DNA of 64,000 nt from Gigantopelta aegis (GCF_016097555.1 NC_054713.1:13619610-13683609); one strand, 5' to 3'; counted from the stretch's first letter, positions 55,501-58,795 are shown. The notes: generated from the letters alone by a model not told the origin. Translations and numbers: made by a program.

Positions 55501-57319
55501 TATGATCTTTTCTGTACTGGATTCATAATGGAATATCTGTAGTCAGTAGAATATAATTTGTATTGTCATAGTGGAATATGATCTATATTATCATAGTGGA
55601 ATATGATCTATATTGTCATCATGCAGTCTGATCTACATTATCTTGGTAAGAGTATGCTCTACAATGTACTGGATTCATAATGGAATAATTTTTCTGTAGT
55701 CGGTAGAATATAATTTGTATTGTCATAGTGGAATATGATCTATATTGTCATAGAGGAATATGATCTATATTGTCAGTGGAATATGATCGATATTGTCATC
55801 ATGCAGTCTGATCGACATTATCTTGGTAGAGTATGATCTACAATGTACTGGATTCATAATGGAATATCTGTAGTCAGTAGAATACAATTTGTATTGTCAT
55901 AGTGGAATATGATCTATAGTCATAGTGGAATATCTGTATTGTCATCATGCAGTCTGATCTATATTGTCATAGTGGAATATAATCTATATTGTCATAATGG
56001 AATATGATCTATATTGTCATAGTGGAATATGATTTGTGTTGTTATACTGGAATCTGATCAGTAAGATTTTTATTTACCTGTTGGATTTGTTAAGTAAGAA
56101 GGGAAACCATGATAAAATTTGAACCTTGCTGCATTGACATCATGTCACATTTGCTGGTCACACTTTACACTTTTTTTTCATTTCAGCTGGCAATTCAAAA
56201 AAAAATGTTTTTGACCCAAATGCTAAAGGACGCAAGAAGAAACAGAACAAATCTAACAAGGTATTTAGAGCATTAGTAGTCCCCTACTGGTTCTTATAGT
56301 CTTTCATAGTCTTAAGAGAGGAAACCTGCTACAGTTTTCTATTAGTAGCAAGGAATCTTTTATAGACAGGATACCATGGCCTTCAATATACCAGTCGTGG
56401 TGCACTGGCTGGAACAAGAAATAGACCAATCGGCCCACCATCGGGGATCGATCCTAGACGGATTGTGCATCACCTGTCTATGGGCTGGCCAAGTGCATAT
56501 AAAAAATCTCTTGCAGCTTTATACTTTCGATCAATTAAGTCAAATCAACCAATTAGCACCATTTTCAATTTTGATGAACCCATTCTAAATTATGCGTCAA
56601 AATTACCTGTAAGAAATTACGTAATATTTGGCTTTAATCCTGCGGGACAAAACCAACCCTTGCCTGCTACTGACCCTGGTCGGGCTGCTTGTGCTCCCTT
56701 GTACATGTCAGCGCGGATGACACACACACACACCTCCACCACCACCACCACCACTTCAAACCTTTTCTTGTTCTGGACGGAGGAGCTGGTGAAAGTCAAA
56801 ACCTGCGCCCATGACAGGCGTGTGCTACAACAGCTTTTCTTTCTTCAACTTATTTCTGTACTTATATCCAATTAAGGTTCATGCACGCAGTCCTGGGCAC
56901 ACACCTCAGTTGTTAAAGTTTTAGTGGTTAGTGAGAGACAAAAGAGTGTAGTGGCCCATTGAGTCATAAAAACTCACTCTGCGTGGCAGCCGGTACCGGG
57001 CTGTGAACCCTGCATCTACCAGCCTTAAGTCTGATGACTCAACCACACCGCTACTGAGGCCGGTTACAACAGCTTGTTCTAACTGTGAACGTTAAAAGTT
57101 CTGACCTGACCTGACCTGACCTGACCTGACCTGACCTTTATTGATTGGAGGAACCTTTATAGCAGTAGGACCAAATACAGCTCACATGAAAAATGTTTTA
57201 AAATGTTTTAAATGTTGTATTGTTTACAGGTGAAGAATCCATTTTTCCGAAACAGCAAAGGTCAGAAGAGTGTGACCTTCAGCTCAGGGGGCAGAGGTCA
57301 GGGCAAAGGTCAGAGGTGA
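22436..57319 (+). CDS. EXOSC10: EXOSC10 (Rrp6), exosome 3'-5' exoribonuclease, 22 coding exons
   Basis: Span of the whole coding gene. The product is the DEDDy-type, distributive 3'-5' exoribonuclease of the nuclear exosome, which trims and degrades rRNA precursors, snoRNAs and aberrant transcripts in the nucleolus and nucleoplasm. Twenty-two GT-AG exons join in phase to 901 codons (human is 885). Domain order: PMC2NT region (exons 1-3, about residues 28-120) that in the family binds the Rrp47/C1D partner; DEDD exonuclease domain (exons 8-11) with D291 and E293 in the DLE box, D349 in HGADSD, and Y414 and D418 in [12 protein letters not shown] region (exons 12-13, about residues 470-560); and a basic, Lys-rich tail with the conserved PYDYSKAD motif (exon 20). 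No catalytic residue is missing. Introns total about 32 kb and are filled with SINEs, MITEs and minisatellites. Identification rests on collinear similarity along the whole protein. Confidence 0.97.
23045..23200 (+). mobile_element. SINE head fragment in intron 1
   Basis: GTAACTCAGTGGTAGAGCAC looks like a tRNA A-box region, followed by a diverged head-5 type body. Not a tRNA gene: the B-box half is degenerate. The rest of introns 1 and 2 to 24440 has no feature I can support. Confidence 0.55.
23453..23586 (+). CDS. EXOSC10: EXOSC10 exon 2
   Basis: Residues 42-85 plus two bases. Contains [16 protein letters not shown], matching the family's DxYDFYRSF motif in the PMC2NT domain. Acceptor TTCTTCAG, donor GTACGG chosen because it keeps phase with exon 3. 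Confidence 0.93.
24445..24560 (+). mobile_element. Diverged head-5 SINE fragment in intron 2
   Basis: GAGTCGGTAGTGCACACCTG, AACCACCTCTCGG and TCCCATCCCAACTATCC fit a strongly diverged head-5 copy. Confidence 0.5.
24914..25180 (+). repeat. Interspersed repeat R2 in intron 2
   Basis: Shares GATTTCACGGAAACA, GGTACCGTGTTGGTAAA and GTTCCCATGATCACAAGGCA with the antisense copy at 62310-62590. Class unknown. Confidence 0.65.
25406..25529 (+). CDS. EXOSC10: EXOSC10 exon 3
   Basis: Residues 86-127; [20 protein letters not shown] is the conserved end of the PMC2NT domain (human ELEDKFDLLVDANDVILER). Acceptor TTTTTATCAG, donor GTAAGT. A second AG six bases in is possible but would lose phase. Confidence 0.95.
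25588..25850 (+). repeat. SINE head-4 tail and C tract in intron 3
   Basis: 25588-25646 is a type-4 tail (TTGGATATAAGCACGAAAAT). 25805-25849 is nearly pure C. Minus-strand Gly-rich frames here are artefacts. Confidence 0.75.
26030..26318 (+). mobile_element. SINE, head 1 with tail 2, abutting EXOSC10 exon 4
   Basis: TAGCCCAGTGGTAAAGCTTT head, GGATGGTGCATATGAAAAGA body, TTGAATGCGTCATTAAATAA tail. The pyrimidine-rich 3' end CCTTCCTTCGTTATTG leads straight to the exon 4 AG at 26322-26323. Confidence 0.92.
26324..26425 (+). CDS. EXOSC10: EXOSC10 exon 4
   Basis: Residues 128-161, GVCLDEASG to SWNKK. A full SINE ends only a few bases upstream, so its CCTTCCTTC end forms part of the acceptor's pyrimidine tract. 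Donor GTTTGG is weak. Confidence 0.95.
26426..27289. other. Intron 4: AT-rich with degenerate repeats
   Basis: 26570-26800 shows a loose repeat of about 80 bp (AATGCAAAATACAAAA, ACAGTTT, AATAAACTCA). No mobile element recognised. Confidence 0.5.
27290..27440 (+). CDS. EXOSC10: EXOSC10 exon 5
   Basis: Residues 162-211; [18 protein letters not shown] and DKVDNSN match the human linker that precedes the exonuclease domain. Acceptor AAAAAATTAG is pyrimidine-poor. Donor GTACGT. Confidence 0.94.
27506..27686. mobile_element. Pogo/Tigger-like MITE in intron 5
   Basis: Inverted ends TACAGTGAAACCTCTCAAAA and, reversed, TACAGTGAAACTCCTCTAAA, with TA at both outer ends. No coding. A second copy begins at 63938 at the window edge. 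Confidence 0.8.
28095..28117. repeat. G homopolymer in intron 5
   Basis: About 18 consecutive G preceded by a T run, 49 bp upstream of the exon 6 acceptor. Confidence 0.85.
28166..28223 (+). CDS. EXOSC10: EXOSC10 exon 6
   Basis: Residues 212-230, a 58-nt exon, [18 protein letters not shown]. Weakly conserved linker; supported by acceptor TTCTTTAG, donor GTGAGC and matching phases on both sides. Confidence 0.85.
28262..28330 (+). mobile_element. SINE body fragment in intron 6
   Basis: CATTCTAACCAGTTCTGTAT and AGCCATGGTATATACTGTCC resemble the shared SINE middle. Confidence 0.5.
28514..28862 (+). mobile_element. SINE, head 1 with tail 1, internal partial duplication, intron 6
   Basis: After the head, the segment from TTTCTCGTTCC to GTGGTATGTACTA occurs twice in diverged form, then the tail-1 sequence, lacking GTGGTGTCG before the AAACAAAACAAAC end. 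Confidence 0.85.
28954..29029 (+). CDS. EXOSC10: EXOSC10 exon 7
   Basis: Residues 231-256; [19 protein letters not shown] matches the strongly conserved [10 protein letters not shown] motif just before the exonuclease domain. Donor GTAATG. Confidence 0.96.
29184..29512 (+). mobile_element. SINE, head 1 with tail 2, full length, intron 7
   Basis: TAGCCCAGTGGTAAAGCGCT head with GGGATCGATCCCC, tail GTTGAGTGCGTCGTTAAATA, then CCTTCCTTCC. Confidence 0.92.
29628..29897 (+). mobile_element. SINE, head type 4, full length, intron 7
   Basis: CGGCCGTGGTGGTGTCGTGG head, GGCTGGTAGGTACAGG, CTGTCCTGGACAGACAGCC, tail TTGGATATAAGCACGAAAAT and GAAATGAAATGAAAT end. Confidence 0.9.
29957..30028 (-). mobile_element. 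SINE tail 2 fragment, antisense, intron 7
   Basis: GGAAGGAAATGTTTTTATTT and ACATTTTATTTACGGTTATA only. Confidence 0.8.
30075..30850. mobile_element. hAT-like MITE split by a foldback element, intron 7
   Basis: Left part 30075-30175 (CAGAGCTAGCTCTGGGT) and right part about 30815-30850 (GGCGAGTGCCAGAGCCAGCC) match the two ends of a continuous relative at 45135-45315 (GGCTAGCTCTGGGTGATCAG; GGCGAGTGGCAGAGCTAACC). A foldback element occupies the middle. Confidence 0.6.
30177..30772. mobile_element. Foldback element FB-1, intron 7
   Basis: 30178-30324 is a near-perfect palindrome with arms of about 73 bp (AGAATAACTAACTCACTACG / CGTAGTGAGTTAGTTATTCT). TTTATTACCCAT (30325-30336) is mirrored by ATGGGTAATAAAT at 30757-30769, so the element seems to continue to there. 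Confidence 0.7.
30895..31005 (+). CDS. EXOSC10: EXOSC10 exon 8, exonuclease motif I
   Basis: Residues 257-293, MYPPLEDT to EIAIDLE. D291 and E293 are the first two metal-binding residues of the DEDDy site. The intron falls directly after the DLE codons. Donor GTTCGA is non-standard. Confidence 0.94.
31006..32075 (-). repeat. Tandem tRNA-like units in intron 8
   Basis: A unit of about 260 bp, repeated about three and a half times with divergence (31185, 31335, 31600, 31858). Each includes, on the minus strand, TTAGCTCAGTTGGCAGAGC (A box) and GGTTCGATTCC (B box) followed by non-tRNA sequence. The acceptor stems do not pair, so these are tRNA-derived repeats and not tRNA genes. Confidence 0.7.
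32076..32219 (+). CDS. EXOSC10: EXOSC10 exon 9
   Basis: Residues 294-341; [18 protein letters not shown] and [12 protein letters not shown] are the core of the DEDD fold (human [18 protein letters not shown]). Phase 0 at both ends. Confidence 0.97.
32310..32477 (+). mobile_element. SINE, 5'-truncated, tail 1, intron 9
   Basis: Begins TGTGGTATGTGCTATC and ends CTCTAGTGGTGTCGTTAAAC. Confidence 0.85.
32532..32585 (+). other. Possible 54-nt in-frame cassette exon between exons 9 and 10
   Basis: A good acceptor (TTTGTTCTTCACAG) is followed by 18 open codons ([18 protein letters not shown]) and GTGCAA, a weak donor; phase 0 on both sides. It would insert 18 residues between IVK and VLHGAD, just before exonuclease motif II. 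Human EXOSC10 has nothing here. Chance openness over 18 codons is common, so this is speculative. Confidence 0.2.
32641..32975 (+). mobile_element. SINE, head 1 with tail 2, intron 9
   Basis: TTAGCCCAGTGGTATAGC head to GTTGAGTGCATCGTTAAATA and CTTCC end. Confidence 0.92.
33339..33529 (+). CDS. EXOSC10: EXOSC10 exon 10, exonuclease motif II
   Basis: Residues 342-404 plus two bases. [17 protein letters not shown] carries the third catalytic Asp (D349); [12 protein letters not shown] and [10 protein letters not shown] follow as in the family. Donor GTTAGT. Confidence 0.97.
33530..35489. other. Intron 10: low-copy repeats, no gene
   Basis: 33540-33670 is shared in diverged form with 53390-53480 (ATATTGAGCTGAAATTTTGT). 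33680-33740 matches the antisense copy 63610-63692 (CTAGATTATGGTAGCCCC, CCATGGCTAGTGA). 33862-33950 has a short foldback (TTTGTCAAATACGA / TCGTATTTGACAAA). A (GT)n run lies at 34907-34926. 35390-35475 has hAT-like ends (GGGCTAGTGAG, TTCTAGAAGCCCTGG). None encodes a protein I can recognise. Confidence 0.55.
35490..35893. mobile_element. Foldback element FB-2 with CRE-like sites, intron 10
   Basis: A palindrome (TGTGTGTCGTACTGATTTTA / TAAAATCAGTACGACAAACA) around a GAGCGAGAGCGAGGG loop, then TTTATTATCCAT, an interior, and ATGGATAATAAAT at the right. Diverged copies lie at 59818 and 60177. The interior has TGACGTCAT, TGACGTCG and TACGTCAT. Confidence 0.75.
35911..36067 (+). CDS. EXOSC10: EXOSC10 exon 11, exonuclease motif III
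   Basis: Residues 405-457; [18 protein letters not shown] contains Y414 and D418, the Y-x3-D of the DEDDy subclass. The human protein has YARDDTHY here. Donor GTACTT. Confidence 0.97.
36181..36500 (+). mobile_element. SINE, head 1 with tail 2, intron 11
   Basis: GGCCCAGTGGTAGAGCGTTC head, ends GTTGAGTGCGTCGTTATATA. Confidence 0.9.
36577..36868 (+). mobile_element. SINE, head 1 (internally deleted) with tail 1, intron 11
   Basis: Head lacks about ten bases after TAGCCCAGTG, body GGATGGTGCATATAAAAGAT, tail end GTGGTGTCGTTAAAAAC. Confidence 0.88.
36985..37220. mobile_element. hAT-like MITE, intron 11
   Basis: ACAGGGCTAGCTCGGCCACT at the left and ACAGAGCTAGCTCTGTAAC at the right, with four copies of AATAATTTGTGT between. 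Same family as 30075 and 45135. Confidence 0.6.
37227..38810 (+). repeat. 25-bp minisatellite, about 63 copies, intron 11
   Basis: Unit GATAGTCCGCGGCGTTAAAT plus CTGCT. Nearly all variants fall at the CpG sites: CCGCGG to CTGCGG, GGCG to GGTG, GCGG to GCAG. The CpG-rich form fills the middle (about 37548-37960) and CpG-poor forms the flanks. A TCTACTATCAGATAGTCTGC variant unit occurs three times. Unit length is not a multiple of three, so it is not coding. It ends about 130 bp before exon 12. Confidence 0.95.
38939..39087 (+). CDS. EXOSC10: EXOSC10 exon 12, start of HRDC region
   Basis: Residues 458-506 plus two bases; [20 protein letters not shown] matches the start of the family HRDC domain (FAWRDKTARREDE in human). 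Acceptor lies about 130 bp after a 25-bp minisatellite. Donor GTGAGA. Confidence 0.96.
39122..39205. mobile_element. Palindromic repeat fragment, intron 12
   Basis: GGGCCCCGTTCCACGAAGCG then TTTTAGCGCTAAGATAACCT: one half of the element seen at 46029-46862. Confidence 0.6.
39247..39577 (+). mobile_element. SINE, head 1 with tail 2, intron 12
   Basis: ATAGCCCAGTGGTAAAGCGT head, end GTTGAGTGCGCTGTTAAATA and CCTTCCTTCC. Confidence 0.92.
40088..40117 (+). repeat. Left terminal inverted repeat, second Tc1 element
   Basis: 30 bp, identical to the reverse complement of 41671-41700. Confidence 0.95.
40458..41483 (+). CDS. Tc1-family transposase (DD34E), intact
   Basis: 341 codons from the ATG at 40458 ([18 protein letters not shown], the usual Tc1 start; an in-frame ATG at 40422 would add 12 residues). 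Paired helix-turn-helix region near residues 5-110 with [20 protein letters not shown] and the GRPR hook-like motif SGRPRS; catalytic [25 protein letters not shown] and [14 protein letters not shown]. Thirty-four residues separate the second Asp and the Glu. No stop or frameshift. It would bind the 30-bp ends and move the element between TA sites. Perfect ends and an open frame suggest recent arrival or current activity; expression is unknown. Confidence 0.95.
   Translation: MVRRPLTIEDRGRAIAWLQDGNTQRNVALRLGVSQSVVGRLWQRYQATNSVRNRPRSGRPRSTTNREDGYITNMALRQRTTTARRLRDNLRTATGTRVSDQTIRNRLRANNLRCRRQAVRPPLLPRHRTARRHWCTLHLQWQRVQWGRVIFTDESRFSLQFNDGRVRVYRRPGERFADVNVRQRHRFGGGSVMVWGGISIHHRTPLYVVDGNLNGIRYLNEIIRPLVLPGLQQIGGGAVLQDDNARSHRARVVTDFLRQQGIARMDWPAYSPDLAPIENAWDELGRRVRDNHAPPANLHDLGQLLMAEWQAIPQEFFRRLINIMRQRCVECIRARGGFTHY
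41671..41700 (-). repeat. Right terminal inverted repeat, second Tc1 element
   Basis: Exact complement of 40088-40117. Confidence 0.95.
42043..42148 (+). pseudogene. EXOSC10: Broken tandem duplicate of the start of EXOSC10 exon 13
   Basis: 106 bp, including polypyrimidine tract, AG acceptor and the first 57 or so exon bases, repeated at 42163-42270. It differs by a 2-bp deletion (CGAATCATGATG versus CGAATCACATGATG) and one substitution (ACGTT versus ACGTG). If used as an exon, the frame shifts and ends at TAA (42146-42148). It has no donor of its own that I can see. Confidence 0.93.
42190..42352 (+). CDS. EXOSC10: EXOSC10 exon 13, HRDC region
   Basis: Residues 507-561; [35 protein letters not shown] match human closely. 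The intact copy of the duplicated segment. Acceptor ATTGCAG, donor GTTAAC. Confidence 0.96.
42540..43042 (+). repeat. (ATTC)n and a composite 100-115-bp tandem repeat, intron 13
   Basis: Runs of ATTC alternate with a block containing CTTACCTTCTTTTGACACCC and TTGCTGGGATATTGTTATTA, four times. A further diverged block follows the SINE at 43430-43515, so the SINE sits inside the array. Confidence 0.9.
43043..43424 (+). mobile_element. SINE, head type 3 with tail 2, intron 13
   Basis: Head ACCGGCCTCGGTGGCGTCGT, GGTTCGGATCCCAGTCGAGG (B-box-like), CACTTGCACCGACCAGTGAT, then tail 2 with GTTGAGTGCGTCGTTAAATA. Nearly identical relative at 49364-49745. Confidence 0.9.
43551..43686 (+). CDS. EXOSC10: EXOSC10 exon 14
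   Basis: Residues 562-606; ends [17 protein letters not shown] parallels GPHDCSHAP in human. The acceptor tract is made of (ATTC)n repeat followed by TGTCTTCAG. Confidence 0.9.
43870..44053 (+). mobile_element. Diverged SINE, tail 1 type, intron 14
   Basis: CCATCCCAACCAGTGCCCCA body and AAATGTTTGACATAAATAGT tail, strongly mutated. Confidence 0.6.
44068..44500 (+). mobile_element. SINE with tail 2 followed by a diverged SINE, intron 14
   Basis: 44068-44357: degenerate head, body GGATGGTGCATATAAAAAAA, tail GTTGAGTGCATCGTTAAATA. 44360-44500: CCCATGATTGGTATATCTTA and GATCGTGGTATGTGTCGTCC, an older body without tail. Confidence 0.8.
44694..44797 (+). CDS. EXOSC10: EXOSC10 exon 15
   Basis: Residues 607-641; [16 protein letters not shown] to GWNTK. 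Moderately conserved (the human protein has KQASLFPDE here). Donor GTAAGT. Confidence 0.88.
44858..45130. mobile_element. hAT-like MITE with 17-bp ends, intron 15
   Basis: Perfect inverted ends GCAGGGCTCGAACTTAA at 44858 and 45113-45130, and a CTTTTGC direct repeat at the two borders. About 270 bp, non-coding. Its CAGGG start is typical of hAT elements, but class assignment is tentative. Confidence 0.75.
45135..45318. mobile_element. hAT-like MITE, second family, intron 15
   Basis: GGCTAGCTCTGGGTGATCAG at left, GAGTGGCAGAGCTAACCCTG at right; relatives at 30075 and 36985. Confidence 0.65.
45405..45793 (+). mobile_element. SINE, head 1 with duplicated tail 2, intron 15
   Basis: After the first CCTTCCTTCC end, the last 85 bases or so of tail 2 are repeated (TTAACCATATGTTTGGCGCC to CGTCGTTAAATAAAAC). 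Confidence 0.88.
46029..46862. mobile_element. Nest of SINEs in palindromic MITE-like sequence, intron 15
   Basis: The outer sequence CCATTCCACAAAGCGATCTT recurs reversed at 46440-46480 and 46835-46862 (GATCGCTTTGTGGAATGGGG). Inside are antisense SINEs: a head-5/tail-1 fragment (46070-46243), a head-1/tail-1 fragment (46243-46421) and a head-1/tail-2 copy (46502-46790). Confidence 0.75.
46947..47024 (+). CDS. EXOSC10: EXOSC10 exon 16
   Basis: Residues 642-667; [20 protein letters not shown] corresponds to the AQKKAQNIMESFENPF segment of human. Acceptor TTTAATTTCAG, donor GTAAGT. Confidence 0.9.
47117..47720. other. Intron 16: MITE A-like end, no gene
   Basis: TTAAAGGCATTATCCTGAG at 47118 resembles a MITE family A left end. 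Two open frames at 47165-47483 have no recognised domain. Confidence 0.45.
47724..48041 (+). mobile_element. SINE, head 1 with tail 2, intron 16
   Basis: CATAGTCCAGTGGTAAAACG head, GTTGAGTGCGTCGTTAAATA tail, TTTCTTTC end; about 70 bp upstream of the exon 17 acceptor. Confidence 0.9.
48111..48185 (+). CDS. EXOSC10: EXOSC10 exon 17
   Basis: Residues 668-692; [13 protein letters not shown] continues the family's F-x-x-F/YLP block. Acceptor CTTGGTTTCAG, donor GTATGT, phase 0 at both ends. Confidence 0.88.
48399..48521. mobile_element. Foldback element FB-3, intron 17
   Basis: Arms of about 49 bp (GATATCTGCTTTATCCTG / CAGGATAAAGCAGATATC; ATAACTAGT / ACTAGTTAT) around a 25-bp loop. One arm contains TGACGTCATT. 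Ends resemble FB-1. Confidence 0.8.
48585..48915 (-). mobile_element. SINE, head 5, antisense, plus SINE body fragment, intron 17
   Basis: Antisense head-5/tail-1 type to 48850 (CCGACCTAGCTAGATCCCAC), then a sense body piece CAACCAGTGCCTCATGTGTG to 48915. Confidence 0.75.
49010..49226 (+). repeat. Repeat R4, upstream arm of an inverted pair flanking exon 18
   Basis: Matches the reverse complement of 52559-52690 plus 52860-52960: GTTAGCTCCACACCTTGTCA, GTGGTGCTCTGCATA, AATGAAGCTTT, CATCTGTAAGAAT. The downstream arm is interrupted by a pogo-like MITE. Confidence 0.8.
49228..50250. mobile_element. SINE nest, intron 17
   Basis: An antisense tail-1 SINE (49228-49335 and 49755-49835) is split by a sense head-3/tail-2 SINE (49364-49745), with TATATAGTCTTTTTCCAT duplicated at its left border. 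Then a sense head-1/tail-1 SINE (49842-50115) and an antisense head-1 fragment (50120-50245). Confidence 0.85.
50348..50456 (+). CDS. EXOSC10: EXOSC10 exon 18
   Basis: Residues 693-728 plus one base; HKHLWKLKP corresponds to NRWKLAQ of human, then a charged [10 protein letters not shown] stretch. Donor GTAAAT. If the donor is skipped the frame stays open through [13 protein letters not shown] to TAG at 50519-50521, with AATAAA at 50513-50518. Confidence 0.88.
50468..51067. repeat. Inverted repeat at the start of intron 18
   Basis: 50468-50530 (ACAGTCACTTTTTGGACCC, TTTTGGCTTCGTACACAATA) is matched in reverse by 51004-51067 (TATTGTGTATGAAGCCAAAA, AAAAGTGACTG). The stem would begin about 11 bases after the exon 18 donor. 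Confidence 0.85.
51068..52212 (+). repeat. Minisatellite carrying copies of the exon 18 donor, intron 18
   Basis: About 20 units of three lengths: 63 bp (first five), 53-55 bp, and 43 bp. The 63-bp units contain ACACTTGTTTGGTAAATTTG, identical to the exon 18/intron 18 junction at 50446-50465; the middle units keep TTGGTAAATTTGTC; the 43-bp units have lost it. Minus-strand frames through the array are repeat artefacts. Confidence 0.92.
52222..52308 (+). mobile_element. SINE tail 1 fragment, intron 18
   Basis: CCAATAGCCGATGATTAATA to CTCTAGTGGTGTCATTAAAC. Confidence 0.85.
52559..52960 (-). repeat. Repeat R4 downstream arm, split by a pogo-like MITE
   Basis: 52559-52690 and 52860-52960 match 49010-49226 in reverse. 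52690-52856 is an insert with ends TACAGTTGAATCCCGTTGAC and, reversed, TACAATAGAATCTCGAAGGG, a pogo/Tigger-like layout. Confidence 0.75.
53005..53096 (+). CDS. EXOSC10: EXOSC10 exon 19
   Basis: Residues 729-759; [20 protein letters not shown], a low-conservation basic/acidic tail. Two in-phase donors exist, CAG-GTGTCG after 53078 and CAG-GTTTGA after 53096; I chose the longer. Supported mainly by phase. Confidence 0.75.
53156..53310 (+). mobile_element. SINE, head type 5, sense, intron 19
   Basis: GGGATCTAGATCAGTCGGTA head, TAGGATCAAACCACGTTAGT and body to AGTGGTATGCAGACCC; no tail. Confidence 0.75.
53488..53708 (-). mobile_element. SINE tail 2, antisense, with 12-bp target duplication, intron 19
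   Basis: CATTCATGTGGA occurs at 53476-53487 and 53709-53720. The element is 5'-truncated (head missing), ending at CACTGGCTGG. Confidence 0.9.
53763..54310. mobile_element. Foldback element FB-4, intron 19
   Basis: Arms GGGGTATATGGCTTTTTATG / CATAAAAAGCCATATACCCC around a loop with CCGAGCTGAAGG. AAATTTATCTTGCC follows and is mirrored by GGCAAGATAAGATAATTT at about 54290-54307, as in FB-1 and FB-2. Confidence 0.75.
54387..54452 (+). mobile_element. SINE tail 2 fragment, intron 19
   Basis: GTTGAGTGCATCGTTAAATA and TTTCCTTCG end. A 70-bp two-copy repeat (AGTGCATATGCATAGTACCT) follows at 54605-54730. Confidence 0.75.
54806..54990 (-). mobile_element. SINE tail, antisense, just before exon 20
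   Basis: AAAGTTTGTTTTGTTTAATG to CCACAGACAGGAAAGTAC, ending about 15 bases before the exon 20 acceptor. Head absent. Confidence 0.8.
55006..55270 (+). CDS. EXOSC10: EXOSC10 exon 20, basic tail
   Basis: Residues 760-847. Opens [11 protein letters not shown], with later runs of Lys, giving strong nuclear-localisation character, and ends in [16 protein letters not shown], the conserved tail motif (human FTPYDYSQSDFKAFAG). Acceptor TTATCTTTAG, donor GTTTGC. Confidence 0.93.
55340..56060 (+). repeat. Degenerate minisatellite in intron 20
   Basis: Built from GTGGAATATGATCTATATTG and related words, with a longer period of roughly 180 bp that adds ATCATGCAGTCTGATCTA and GTACTGGATTCATAATGG. Not coding. 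Confidence 0.85.
56187..56260 (+). CDS. EXOSC10: EXOSC10 exon 21
   Basis: Residues 848-872; [20 protein letters not shown] parallels AGNSKSKVSSQFDPNK in human. Acceptor TTCATTTCAG, donor GTATTT. Confidence 0.93.
56300..56476 (-). mobile_element. SINE, head 1, antisense, tail-truncated, intron 21
   Basis: GCAAGGAATCTTTTATAGAC to ATCGGGGATCGATCCTAGAC. Confidence 0.8.
56655..57140. mobile_element. Head-6 SINE with a head-4 SINE inserted in it, intron 21
   Basis: The outer element has CTGACCCTGGTCGGGCTGCT, CCCATGACAGGCGTGTGCTA and a CTGAC pentamer tail near 57100-57137. The antisense head-4 SINE (about 56837-57065) is bordered by ACAACAGCTT at 56827-56836 and again at 57066-57075, its target duplication. 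Confidence 0.85.
57230..57319 (+). CDS. EXOSC10: EXOSC10 exon 22 and stop
   Basis: Residues 873-901 then [23 protein letters not shown] and a GRGQGKGQR end. The VTF and Gly/Arg-rich ending resembles KSMSFPTGKSDRGFR of human. Acceptor TTTACAG. Confidence 0.92.
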   Translation: MKNPFFRNSKGQKSVTFSSGGRGQGKGQR

Positions 57320-57800
57320 AGAAAAAAAACACTTTGTGGTTCAGTTGCATTAACAGACAGAGAGGTGCTAAACACGTATACCTAAAGTTGAATTGCTTGG
57401 TGGCGAATCAAATATTGGAACTCTGTGCATAATCAAGGTGCATTTATAAATATTGCACTTTGCATTATTGTTGAAGATAACTTTCAGAATATACCAAATT
57501 AAAAACAAATCATGTGTTTTACATGCATTTTATGTACAATTACATAAAAATATGTTAATTTCTATCAAATTGTATGTTGTTTTTGTTTTGTTTTTATTTT
57601 GCAGGTTTTTTTTTTTTTTATCTCATCTTGACAAATTCAGAAGTTTAACTCCATTTCTTATAAACTGTTAGTCCTAGACCAATGAAACTTGGTGTTTAGT
57701 TGCACCTTGTATGTTCATCTCAGTGCATTTGAAAACAAATTATAAAATTATATTTTCAATTTAAAAGCTTGATTCACTTTAAAAAATAAAGTTTTTGCAG
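57320..57800 (+). other. EXOSC10: Likely EXOSC10 3' UTR with AATAAA
   Basis: AT-rich sequence after the stop; the first clear poly(A) signal is AATAAA at 57785-57790. The 3' end itself cannot be placed. Confidence 0.5.
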
Positions 57801-58129
57801 TTAATTTTTTTTTTTTTTTAAAGAACTTAATTAAAATCCTGAATTTTACATTACAAATTATTTCTTTTATATAATTAATACTTTTAAAAAAAAAAAATCA
57901 CTGTGCAAAACTCCCAAAATGGCAAATGCTTCGTCACAATGTGCTTCCTACATTTCATTTCAGTTAGCTACTAGTTAAAATCAAACTTATGGTAAAGAAC
58001 TGTGAGAATTACATTCTCCTAATGACAGCAAGTTGTCGTGGAAACAGGGAGTAAAATATGATTTAGGAGATGTATGTAACATTTTTTGTTTTTAATATGC
58101 ATTGAATGAACATTATGGATACAAGTGAC
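57801..58129. other. No gene recognised
   Basis: AT-rich with T and A runs; possible distal 3' UTR. Confidence 0.4.
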
Positions 58130-58436
58130 TAAAATTTGTTTTGTTTAACGACACCACTAGAGCACATTGATTAATTAATCATCGGCAATTAGATGTCAAA
58201 CATTTGACTCGTAGTCATCAAAGGAAACCGCTACATTTTTCCTAATGTAGCAAGGGATCTTTTATATGAACTTTCCCACAGACAGGAAAGCACATACTAT
58301 GGCCTTTGACCAGTTGTGGTGCACTGGTTGTAACAATAAAAAAAACAATCAGTTGAATGGATCCACTGAGGTGGTTCGATCCTACGACACAAGCACCTCA
58401 AGCGAGCACTCAACCAACTGAGCTAAATCTCACTCC
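58130..58436 (-). mobile_element. SINE, head 5 with tail 1-like end, antisense
   Basis: TTTGTTTTGTTTAACGACAC to CAACCAACTGAGCTAAATCT; close relative of 10672-10992. Confidence 0.88.
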
Positions 58437-58795
58437 TATAAGTTACTATGTCGGATACCAAATAAATTTATTGTAGGCGAGACACTCGAGCCACTGACCT
58501 ACATCCTGCTCCTATACATTTATTGTAGGCGAGACACTCAAGCCACTGACCTACATCCTGCTCCTATACATTTATTGTAGGCGATACTCAAGCCACTGAC
58601 CTACATCCTGCTCCTATACATTTATTGTAGGCGAGACACTCAAGCCACTGACCTACATCCTGCTCCTATACATTTATTGTAGGCGATACTCAAGCCACTG
58701 ACCTACATCCTGCTCCTATACATTTATTGTAGGCGAGACACTCAAGCCACTGACCTACATCCTGCTCCTATACATTTATTGTAGGTGAGACATTT
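58437..58795 (+). repeat. 52-bp tandem repeat, about 6.5 copies
   Basis: Unit CCTATACATTTATTGTAGGC plus GAGACACTCAAGCCACTGAC; some copies lack two bases (GATACTC). The unit's CACTCAAGCCACTGA resembles the SINE head just upstream (CACTCAACCAACTGAGC), its likely source. Confidence 0.92.
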
